Source of the DNA: DASQHL01 sp963843685
GTDB lineage: Bacteria; Chloroflexota; Dehalococcoidia; DSTF01; JACRBR01
Direction: 5' to 3'
NCBI GenBank assembly: GCA_963843685.1
Contig: CAWJLO010000008.1
Coordinates: 248,001 to 312,000 of the forward strand
Length of the DNA stretch: 64,000 nucleotides
In this document: piece after piece, positions 9,267 to 16,946 of the stretch
How positions within the stretch are numbered: the stretch's first letter is position 1
Layout: every line of letters starts with the position of its first letter
Made by a program: the position numbers and the translations under genes
The notes under the pieces: generated by a model
What the model saw: only the letters and a program-made list of their open reading frames with translations
Databases searched by the model: none
What the model was told of the DNA's origin: nothing

Positions 9267-10469
9267 GTGCCCGATTACGACATCATCACGGTGGGCGGGG
9301 GACTGGCCGGATCGTCGCTGGCGATGGCGATGGCGGGGCGGGGTTACCGGGTGCTGGTGATCGAGCGGGACACGGCGTTCAGGGACCGAGTGCGGGGCGA
9401 GCAGATGGCGGCGTGGGGCGCGGCGGACGCCAAGGCGCTCGGGGTGTTCGACATCCTCAAAGACAGCTGCGGGCACCTCGTCGACCTGTGGGCGACACAC
9501 ATCGGGCCGATGGCGATCGGTGCGGCGCGGAAGCTGAGTGAGTCGACGGCGGCGGGAATGCCAAACGTCACGTTCTACCACCCGGAGATGCAGGAAGTGT
9601 TGATCGGCGCGGCGGAGGCGGCGGGGGCGACGGTGCTGCGCGGGGCGCGCGTGACTGGCATTGAGCCCGGGGCGACGCCCAGTGTCGCGTACGAGCGGAA
9701 CGGATCATCGGAGCGGGCGAGCGCGCGGCTGGTGGCGGCGACGGACGGACGGAACTCGCCGGCGCGGAATTGGGGCGGCTTCGCGGCGAAGCAAGATCCG
9801 CCGCGATTGCAGATCGGCGGCGTGCTGATGGAGGGCGTCGACCTGCCGGACGACACGCTGCGGCTGCACCTCCAGCCGAACGAAGGGCGTGCCGGAATCC
9901 TGTTCCCGCAGGGGGGCGACAGGGTCCGCGCATATTTCGCGAGCGGCGTGGAACGTCCGCGGCTCTCGGGAGAAGCGGGCTTCAAGGCGATGATCGAACA
10001 GTTCGCGGCGATCGGCATCGACCGGGGGATCTTCGAGCGGGCGAAGATGATCGGGCCGCTGGCGACGTTCGACGGGGCGGACAGCTACGTTCCGTGGCCG
10101 TATCGGGAGGGCGTGGCGCTGGTGGGGGACGCGGCGGCGACGAGCGACCCGTCGTGGGGGCAGGGGCTCTCGCTGACCATGCGCGACGTGCGGACGCTGC
10201 GCGACAAGCTCATCGAGAGCGACGACTGGGACGCGGCGGGGAAGGCGTACGCGGCGGCGCACGACGACTATTACGGGCGGCTGCACGAGTTCGAGGACTG
10301 GTTCACCACGTTCTGGTACAAGACCGGGCCCGAGGCGGATGCGATGCGCGCGCGTGCGATGCCCCGGCTGGCGGTGGAGGGACTCCCAGACCCGTTCCAG
10401 AGCGGGCCGGAATCCGAGGACTGCAGCCCGGAGGCGCGCCGGCGCTTCTTCGCGGAGGACGCGGCCTGA
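9267..10469 (+). CDS. FAD-dependent monooxygenase/oxidoreductase (PHBH fold)
   Basis: The protein is 400 aa. The N-terminal dinucleotide-binding motif is TVGGGLAGSSLA (GxGxxG). A second FAD-contact motif, ALVGDAAATSDPSWGQGLSL, matches the GD(A)A-P-GxG motif of p-hydroxybenzoate-hydroxylase-fold flavoenzymes such as aromatic monooxygenases and geranylgeranyl-reductase relatives. The substrate is unknown. The GTG start at 9267 has GGAGG eleven bases upstream, inside the end of the acetyl-CoA synthetase gene. It probably forms an operon with that gene and the downstream TMEM175-like gene. Confidence 0.85.
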   Translation: MPDYDIITVGGGLAGSSLAMAMAGRGYRVLVIERDTAFRDRVRGEQMAAWGAADAKALGVFDILKDSCGHLVDLWATHIGPMAIGAARKLSESTAAGMPNVTFYHPEMQEVLIGAAEAAGATVLRGARVTGIEPGATPSVAYERNGSSERASARLVAATDGRNSPARNWGGFAAKQDPPRLQIGGVLMEGVDLPDDTLRLHLQPNEGRAGILFPQGGDRVRAYFASGVERPRLSGEAGFKAMIEQFAAIGIDRGIFERAKMIGPLATFDGADSYVPWPYREGVALVGDAAATSDPSWGQGLSLTMRDVRTLRDKLIESDDWDAAGKAYAAAHDDYYGRLHEFEDWFTTFWYKTGPEADAMRARAMPRLAVEGLPDPFQSGPESEDCSPEARRRFFAEDAA

Positions 10470-10491
10470 GCGCCTGCCGCGTGGCCCAGCC

Positions 10492-11112
10492 ATGACGTCG
10501 ATACGGCACGATCCGGAGGAGCACGCCAACACGCTCCGGCTGGAGGCGTTCAGCGACGGCGTGTTCGCGATCGCGATCACGCTGCTGGTGCTGGAGATCG
10601 GCGTGCCGCACGTCGATGCGAATCAGAGCCTGGGCGAGGCGCTGCGGCACCTGTGGCCGTCGTACTTTGGGTACGCGGTGAGCTTCCTGACGATCGGCGT
10701 GATGTGGATCAACCACCACGCACTGTTCAAGGACATCGACCGGCAGGACCACACGCTGCTGGTGCTGAACCTGCTGCTTCTGCTTGGCGTGGCGTTCCTG
10801 CCGTTCCCGACGGCGGTGGTGGCGGAATACATGCGGGAGAGCGAGCACCGTCTGACGGCGGCGCTGACGTGGGGCTGCACGCTGGTAGCGATCGCGACGG
10901 CGTTCGACGCGCTGTGGCTGTACGCATCGGTGGGGCGACGGCTGATCGACGATCATGTGAGCGACGCGCGGCTGAGGAGCCGGACGCGGCGCTATCTGCC
11001 GGGGCCGCTGATGTACCTGGTGGCGATCGCGCTGGCGTTCGTGAGCCCGTGGATCACGCTGGGGTTGTTCGGGGCGTACGCGGTGTTCTGGCTGCTGCCG
11101 ATCCCGGAGTGA
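10492..11112 (+). CDS. TMEM175-family (DUF1211) potassium channel-like membrane protein
   Basis: The protein is 206 aa. It begins with the family signature RLEAFSDGVFAIAITLLVLE, containing the FSD motif of the first helix of bacterial TMEM175 channels. About five further hydrophobic segments follow (YAVSFLTIGVMWI, LLLLGVAFLPF, TWGCTLVAIA, LVAIALAFVSPWI, AVFWLLPIP). Bacterial homologues form tetrameric K+-permeable pores lacking the classic selectivity filter (family knowledge). The ATG at 10492 is chosen; the open frame upstream to 10339 lies inside the flavoenzyme gene. Confidence 0.88.
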   Translation: MTSIRHDPEEHANTLRLEAFSDGVFAIAITLLVLEIGVPHVDANQSLGEALRHLWPSYFGYAVSFLTIGVMWINHHALFKDIDRQDHTLLVLNLLLLLGVAFLPFPTAVVAEYMRESEHRLTAALTWGCTLVAIATAFDALWLYASVGRRLIDDHVSDARLRSRTRRYLPGPLMYLVAIALAFVSPWITLGLFGAYAVFWLLPIPE

Positions 11113-11205
11113 GCGGCGTGGCGTTTGGAAGGCGCCGCGCTGTGTTGCTAGGCTGCGGTGAACAGCTCCGGTGACAATACCCATCGGCTTGCGGGGATTG
11201 GGGTC

Positions 11206-13374
11206 GTGCATCGAGAGAACCAACGAGTTCACGACGGGCAACGGGTGCCGCTCCGTGCGGCCCAGGGAGTTGCGCTTGCGCTGCTTCTCACCCTCGCAGC
11301 CTGCGGCGGCGGGGACGACTCGGACGCCACTCCGAGCCAAGGACCCTCGACGAGCGAGCCAACCGCCGCCGCGACCTCCGACGCGGAACGGCCCGACGTC
11401 GCTCCGCTGAGGTGCCAGACGCTCCTGACGCAGAATGCGATCGACGACGCGCTCGACATCTGGAACCGGCCCTCCGGGGACATGGACACGATCGGCGGGG
11501 CGGGCGGCGAGGTGTGCCAGGAGACGGTCGCCTCGGACCAGGACGTGTTCGTGCGCATCGAGCCCGGGGAGCCGCAGGATTTCAAGCCGGGCGCACAGCT
11601 GCTCGGTGTCGAGGGAGAGCGCGTAGCGGGGATCGGCGACGGAGCCTTGTGGTTCGGGGGCGTGGATGCCGAGGGCGGCGGCAAGCGGGGCGTGCTTACG
11701 GTGGCGCAGGAGAGCTCCGTTGGGGGCGTGGTGTTCAGGATCGTGCTGGGGCGGCCGGATCTCGACAGCGCCGAGCAGCTCGCCGTCGCGAAGGCTGTGG
11801 CGGCGACGGCGCTGCCGCGGTTCCCGGGAGTGACGCTCGGTCAATCAACCGCCATCGAACATGAGCCGGCGGATCGGTCTGGCGAGAGCTTTACGGAGAA
11901 CCTGCTGGCGCGGGAGGCGGACGGCGACTGGACGCGCGGCGAAGGCCTCGTCGCGACGCTGCGGTACTTCGCGGGGGAGATTGATGCGAGCGAGGTGTTG
12001 CGCCATCCGCAGGTGCTTGATGGTTCGGGGACAGGCATCGTGAAGCTCGCGCAGGAATATGTGCAGACGAGCAGCAACGACGTACAGGTGGCAGAGATCA
12101 ACCGGTTGCTGAAACTGCTCGCGATGCCGGAGCCGCGTCGCTCATCCGCTAACGCGCGACCGGAGTCCGCGGGATCGAGCGGGCGCTTTATGGCGGCACC
12201 CTCAACCCAGGCGGAAACGCCGGTACCCGACAGTGGAGTGTGCTACACGGTCTGGCCGGACTACGGCGACCCGTGCTTCATGTCGACGGCCGCCGCCCCC
12301 GAGTTCGCCGGCAAGTACGTCTTCTGGTTCCCGGTGCTCGATCCGGGAGAGACGGAGTGGGAAGGGTGGACGTTCGGGCCTTCGACCATCCGAGACGCGA
12401 TCCACAAGACCGCGGTGCAACTCGAAGGTATGGGCGGGGGGATGCCGCGCGTCTCGGTCGTCCTGGCGCCATTCGAGGGACACAGTTGGGTGACGCTCCG
12501 GCCCGACGGTTTGTGCGAGATCCTCCTCAACAAAGGCGCACAGGCGCTCCGGGACAAGGACCCGGCGCTGCTCCAGCAGGCGGTGGCCTCGACGATCGCC
12601 CGCTGCTACATCGACTGGAACTTCCAGTTGCCCGAGCAGTGGGAGGCACCGATCGCCTGGTACCTGAGCGACGTGGTGTATCCACGGGCGTCGATGGAGA
12701 CGGTGATCCTGAAGATCCCGGAGACGCTGGCGAGCGAAGAGTTGAGCACGCCGGTGGACGAGCGCTCGCTGAGCAACATGGCGTTCTTCGAGTACGTGGA
12801 CGCGGCGCTGGGGCTGCAGGGAACGATGGACGCGGTCGGTACGTTCGCAGCGTCCGGCCTGGGGTCGGTACCGTCGATCGAGGGACTGCTGCACGAATAC
12901 GCGAAGTCGCTCGCGGACGGCTTCATCCAGGATCAAGCCGGGACTCACGTGTACGCACCTCCGGCGGAGCGTATGCCGCTCTCCCAGGGCCAGACGATCT
13001 CCGCGGACATCGCCGCGTTCGGCGTGGAGCGGATCCATGTCGTGGTCCCGGCGGGGAACTACGCCTGCCTGGAGTATCCGGACGCGTCCAACCTCGATAT
13101 CTCCGCATCGTGGCGAGCGGGCGCACCGGGCGAGAGCGGAGACTGGACAAGCGCCTTGCCGTCAACGATCCAAGGCGAAGGTGTGTTCGTCGTGACGGCA
13201 GCCGATCCGGGCGGATCGTTTTCGATCAAGGTCACGGACCTCGATAACGACCCCAAGTGCGACGAAGACGAGGAGAGCACCCATCCGGCGATCCCGACGC
13301 CGTGTCCCTTCTGTGATCCGTCCCAGTACTTCTTCAAGTGGGGCAGCATCAGCAAGTATCTCATCGACGAGTAG
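11206..13374 (+). CDS. Large secreted lipoprotein of unknown function
   Basis: The protein is about 722 aa. The N-terminus is a lipoprotein signal peptide: a hydrophobic run ALALLLTL followed by the lipobox LAAC and then a Gly/Ser/Thr/Pro-rich linker. Nothing in the body matches a family I know. The first third is a compact acidic domain with two cysteines, and the second half has several Trp-rich stretches (WPDYGDPCF, WEGWTFGPS, YIDWNFQLPEQW) and ends with four cysteines including TPCPFC. GTG 11206 is chosen for a GGGGA about eight bases upstream; GTG 11158 and GTG 11245 are alternatives. It lies alone between the TMEM175 gene and the thrS leader. Confidence 0.7.
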   Translation: MHRENQRVHDGQRVPLRAAQGVALALLLTLAACGGGDDSDATPSQGPSTSEPTAAATSDAERPDVAPLRCQTLLTQNAIDDALDIWNRPSGDMDTIGGAGGEVCQETVASDQDVFVRIEPGEPQDFKPGAQLLGVEGERVAGIGDGALWFGGVDAEGGGKRGVLTVAQESSVGGVVFRIVLGRPDLDSAEQLAVAKAVAATALPRFPGVTLGQSTAIEHEPADRSGESFTENLLAREADGDWTRGEGLVATLRYFAGEIDASEVLRHPQVLDGSGTGIVKLAQEYVQTSSNDVQVAEINRLLKLLAMPEPRRSSANARPESAGSSGRFMAAPSTQAETPVPDSGVCYTVWPDYGDPCFMSTAAAPEFAGKYVFWFPVLDPGETEWEGWTFGPSTIRDAIHKTAVQLEGMGGGMPRVSVVLAPFEGHSWVTLRPDGLCEILLNKGAQALRDKDPALLQQAVASTIARCYIDWNFQLPEQWEAPIAWYLSDVVYPRASMETVILKIPETLASEELSTPVDERSLSNMAFFEYVDAALGLQGTMDAVGTFAASGLGSVPSIEGLLHEYAKSLADGFIQDQAGTHVYAPPAERMPLSQGQTISADIAAFGVERIHVVVPAGNYACLEYPDASNLDISASWRAGAPGESGDWTSALPSTIQGEGVFVVTAADPGGSFSIKVTDLDNDPKCDEDEESTHPAIPTPCPFCDPSQYFFKWGSISKYLIDE

Positions 13375-13413
13375 CGCGCTGATGACGGGCACTCACGGCG
13401 CCAGCCTCCCAGC

Positions 13414-13443
13414 TTGTGGGCGCTCTGCCACTACTGCTATAAC
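13414..13443 (+). promoter_or_regulatory. Sigma70-type promoter of the thrS leader
   Basis: TTGTGG (13414-13419) and TATAAC (13438-13443) are separated by 18 bases. Transcription would begin near 13450, exactly where the T-box stem I sequence begins. Confidence 0.55.
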
Positions 13444-13449
13444 GCGGCG

Positions 13450-13697
13450 AACGGCGATGACCGGGACGAGTAGCGGTTGACGTTCGGACGCAGAGAGGGC
13501 GCGGGGGTGCGAGCGCCTGTCGGACGAGCCGCGAAGACCACCCGCGATGCCGCATCCCGAAACGTTCGGTGACAGCGAGCGCGTAGGCGATGCCGATTGG
13601 CCCCGTTAGCGGCCACATGGAGCTCGCCTGACGGCGAGGAACCAGGGTGGAACCACGGAGCGCGCCTCCCGTCCCTGCACGGACGGAGGCGCGTTTT
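13450..13697 (+). promoter_or_regulatory. T-box riboswitch controlling thrS
   Basis: The conserved T-box bulge sequence AGGGTGGAACCACGG lies at 13644-13658. It is followed by a terminator hairpin (13661-13674 pairing with 13681-13693) and TTTT. The 5' part has the stem I hallmarks GATGA...GACGAGTAG near 13455-13475 and a GGGTGCG-type segment near 13505. A candidate specifier codon ACC (threonine) sits at 13537-13539 within GAAGACCACC, matching the downstream threonyl-tRNA synthetase. By T-box logic, uncharged tRNA-Thr would stabilise the antiterminator and allow thrS transcription. The specifier call is by eye and less certain than the T-box itself. Confidence 0.88.
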
Positions 13698-13713
13698 GAT
13701 TTGGAGGAAGACG

Positions 13714-15507
13714 ATGGCCCTCGAACAACTGTCGAGAGAGGACCGGCTGTACCGGATGCGGCACTCCGCCGCGCACATCATGGCGGAAGCAGTGCTGGAG
13801 ATGTTCCCGGAGGCGAAGTTCGCCATCGGGCCGCCGATCGAGCACGGGTTCTACTACGACTTCGAACTGCCGCGGGCGCTGACGCCGGACGACCTGCCGC
13901 AAATCGAAGACTTGATGCATGCGCGGATGAAGTCGGACGTGCCGTTCGATCACAGCGAGATGTCGAAGGCGGAGGCGCTGCGGGAGTTCGCGGGTCAGCC
14001 GTTCAAGATCGAGCTGATCGAGGGGATCGCGGACGAGAAGGTCTCGCTGTACAGGCAGGGCGCGTTCCTGGACCTGTGCGAGGGGCCGCACGTCGAGCGG
14101 ACGGGGCAGGTGCCGCCGTTCAAGCTGACGTCGGTGGCGGGCGCGTACTGGCGGGGGGACGAGAAGCGGCCGATGTTGCAGCGCATCTACGGCGCGCTGT
14201 TCGAGACGCAGGCGGAGCTGGACGACTACCTGCAGCGGCTCGAGGAGTCGGCGAAGCGCGACCATCGCAAGCTGGGGCGCGAGCTGGGGCTGTTCACATC
14301 GAACGAGCTGGTGGGATCGGGGCTGCCGACGCTGCTGCCGAAGGGGGCGACGATCCGGCGGCTGCTGGAGGAGTACATCACGAAGCAGGAGCGGGACGCG
14401 GGGTACGAGCACGTGTACTCGCCCGATCTCGGCAAAGTGGACCTCTATAAGCGGTCCGGGCACTGGGAGCACTACCGCGACAGCATGTTCCCGCCGATGG
14501 CGCTGGAGCACGAAGAGATGGTGCTGAGGCCGATGAACTGCCCGCACCACATCCTTGTGTACGAGGCCACGTTGCACAGTTACCGCGACCTGCCCGTGCG
14601 CATCGCGGAGCTGGGGAAGATGTACCGCTACGAGAAGTCGGGCGTCGTTGGCGGGCTTAGCCGCGTACGGGCGATGACGCTGAACGACGCGCACATCTTC
14701 TGCCGGCCGGACCAGATCAAGGCCGAGGTTTCAGGCGTGATGCGACTCGTGGAGCGGGCGTTCGCGACGCTGGGGATCACGGATTACACGTACCGGCTCT
14801 CGCTGGGCGACGCGGCGAACACCGAGAAGTACGTGCAGGACCCGGAGCTGTGGCGCGTGGCGGAGGCGGAGCTGCGCGACGTGCTGGAGTCGATGAAGCT
14901 GCCGTACTACGACGGGATCGGCGAGGCGGCGTTCTACGGGCCGAAGATCGATATCCAGATCCGCGACATGCTGGGGCGGGAGGAGACGCTGGCGACGATC
15001 CAGGTGGACCGGCACCTGCCGCGGCAGTTCGAGCTGACGTACATCGGCGAGGACGGCGCGCATCACCAGCCGGTGATCGTCCACCGGGGCATCATCGGGA
15101 CGATGGAGCGCGTGATGGCGTACCTGATCGAGCTGTACGGCGGTGCGTTCCCGACGTGGCTGGCGCCGGTGCAGGCGATGGTGATCCCGATCGCCGACCG
15201 GCACATCGACTACGCGCACGAGGTGCGGGCGGATCTGCGCGAGGCGGGGTTCCGGGCGGACGTGGACGCCCGGAGCGAGCGGATGAACGCGAAGATCCGC
15301 GACGCGCAGCTCCAGAAGGTGCCGTACATGCTCGTCGTGGGCGACCGCGAGCAGGAGGGGCAGGCGGTGTCGGTGCGGACGCGGGCGGGCGAGGACCTGA
15401 AGTCGATGCCGGTGTTCCAGTTCATCGACCGGTTGCAGGACGAGGTAACGACGGCGATGGAGCCGGAAGATGCGGGGCCGGACGTGGGCGGGGAGCACGA
15501 TGCCTGA
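13714..15507 (+). CDS. thrS: Threonyl-tRNA synthetase (no TGS domain)
   Basis: The protein is 597 aa. It begins directly with the editing domain (HSAAHIMAEAV zinc/histidine motif, then DLCEGPHV). The class II catalytic core follows, with motif 2 around RVRAMTLNDAHIF and the zinc-ligand run MNCPHH, and then an anticodon-binding domain ending in QDEVTTAMEPED. The usual N-terminal TGS domain is missing, as in some other bacterial lineages. The ATG at 13714 has GGAGG six bases upstream and directly follows the T-box. The last eight bases overlap the start of the UbiB-like kinase gene. Confidence 0.95.
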   Translation: MALEQLSREDRLYRMRHSAAHIMAEAVLEMFPEAKFAIGPPIEHGFYYDFELPRALTPDDLPQIEDLMHARMKSDVPFDHSEMSKAEALREFAGQPFKIELIEGIADEKVSLYRQGAFLDLCEGPHVERTGQVPPFKLTSVAGAYWRGDEKRPMLQRIYGALFETQAELDDYLQRLEESAKRDHRKLGRELGLFTSNELVGSGLPTLLPKGATIRRLLEEYITKQERDAGYEHVYSPDLGKVDLYKRSGHWEHYRDSMFPPMALEHEEMVLRPMNCPHHILVYEATLHSYRDLPVRIAELGKMYRYEKSGVVGGLSRVRAMTLNDAHIFCRPDQIKAEVSGVMRLVERAFATLGITDYTYRLSLGDAANTEKYVQDPELWRVAEAELRDVLESMKLPYYDGIGEAAFYGPKIDIQIRDMLGREETLATIQVDRHLPRQFELTYIGEDGAHHQPVIVHRGIIGTMERVMAYLIELYGGAFPTWLAPVQAMVIPIADRHIDYAHEVRADLREAGFRADVDARSERMNAKIRDAQLQKVPYMLVVGDREQEGQAVSVRTRAGEDLKSMPVFQFIDRLQDEVTTAMEPEDAGPDVGGEHDA

Positions 15508-16864
15508 GGAGCGCGGCGGCCGCGCGGTCGGCAGCGGGCGCGTGGGGCGCATGCTGCGTCCGGCGGCGCTGGCGGGGCGGACGGCGGCGCGATGGGCGGG
15601 GACGTACGCGTCGTGGGGAGACGCGCGGCGGCGGAAGCGCGAACGGTTCGCGCTGCACACGGCGGAAGACGTGCGCCGGACGATGGGCGACATGAAGGGC
15701 GTCGTCATGAAGTTCGGGCAGATCCTCTCGATGATGACGGGAGTACTGCCGGACGAGATGATGATCGAGCTGAGCAACCTGCAGTCGCAGGCGCCACCGA
15801 TGGATTATCACCTGGTGCAGGAGGTGTTCGAGCGGGAGTTCGGGCGGTCGCCGCAGCAGGTGTTCCGGCACTTCGACAAGGAGCCGTTCGCGGCGGCATC
15901 GATCGGGCAGGTGCACAGGGCGACGCTGCATGACGGCACGCGCGTCGCGGTGAAGGTGCAGTATCCGGGGGTGAGCGACGCGATCGAGCACGACCTGGCG
16001 AACGTTGGGCTGCTGGTCGGCTTCGCGGGGGTGCTGTCGCGCGGGCTGGACGCGACGACGATCATCCGCGAGCTGAAGGAGGGCGTGGTCGCCGAGCTGG
16101 ACTACAAGCGCGAGGCGGCGTCGCAGCAGCGGTTCTTCGACGAGTTCGCCGGGCACGCCTTCATCCGCATCCCGCGGGTGTACGACGAGCTGACGACGTC
16201 GCGGGTGCTGGTGCAGGAGTTCATCGAGGGGCGGCCGTTCTCGGCGGCGTACGCGATGAGCGACGCCGAGCGCCAGCGGATCGCAGAGATCGTCTTCCGG
16301 TACAGCTTTGGCTCGATCTACCGTCACCGGCTGTTCAACGGCGACCCGCATCCGGGCAACTACCTGCTGCTCGGCGACGGCTCGGTGGCGTTCCTGGACT
16401 ACGGGTGCGTGGCGGAATTCTCGGAGGAGAGCATCGTCGCGTTCAAGCGGATCATCAGCGCGCTGCTGGCGGACGACCGGGAGGCGTGGCGGCGCGGCGT
16501 CGAGGCGGCGGGGATCTTGATGGAGGACGCGCCGTTCACGACGGAGCAGCTGTACGACCACATGCACTGGTACTGGGCGCCGATCCTGGAGGACGAGGTG
16601 CTGTTCACGCCGGAGCTGGCGGCCGAGATGGTGCGGCGGAACACGCAGACGCTGGGCGAGGGCGGGCGCATCAACCAGCACTGCAACGTGCCGGAGGGGA
16701 TGGTGTTCCTGACGCGGATCAACTTCGGGCTGGCGGGGTTGTTCGCGACGCTGCGGGCGCGGGGGCCGTGGCGGGGGATCGTGCGGGAGTACATCGAAGA
16801 TGCGGCGCCGTGCACGGAGCTGGGGCGGGTCTCGGCGGCGACGTCACGCGGGCCCTCCGTCTAG
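15500..16864 (+). CDS. ABC1/AarF/UbiB-family atypical kinase
   Basis: The protein is 454 aa. It shows the ADCK/UbiB signatures KFGQILS (KxGQ motif), EPFAAASIGQVHRA (the A-rich nucleotide loop that replaces the glycine-rich loop), VAVKVQYPG (the ATP lysine), GDPHPGN (catalytic loop) and FLDYGCV (DYG variant of DFG). UbiB-type kinases or ATPases support prenyl-lipid/quinone metabolism in bacteria; the role here is inferred from the family only. The start ATG overlaps the end of thrS by eight bases, so thrS readthrough controlled by the T-box probably also expresses this gene. Confidence 0.9.
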   Translation: MPEERGGRAVGSGRVGRMLRPAALAGRTAARWAGTYASWGDARRRKRERFALHTAEDVRRTMGDMKGVVMKFGQILSMMTGVLPDEMMIELSNLQSQAPPMDYHLVQEVFEREFGRSPQQVFRHFDKEPFAAASIGQVHRATLHDGTRVAVKVQYPGVSDAIEHDLANVGLLVGFAGVLSRGLDATTIIRELKEGVVAELDYKREAASQQRFFDEFAGHAFIRIPRVYDELTTSRVLVQEFIEGRPFSAAYAMSDAERQRIAEIVFRYSFGSIYRHRLFNGDPHPGNYLLLGDGSVAFLDYGCVAEFSEESIVAFKRIISALLADDREAWRRGVEAAGILMEDAPFTTEQLYDHMHWYWAPILEDEVLFTPELAAEMVRRNTQTLGEGGRINQHCNVPEGMVFLTRINFGLAGLFATLRARGPWRGIVREYIEDAAPCTELGRVSAATSRGPSV

Positions 16865-16946
16865 ATAGTGTGTCAGGTGTCGTTGTGTCAGTGTGTCAGT
16901 CGCGATGCGCGCCGCAGGACGGCGGAAGTTTCGGCCCAGCTACCGA

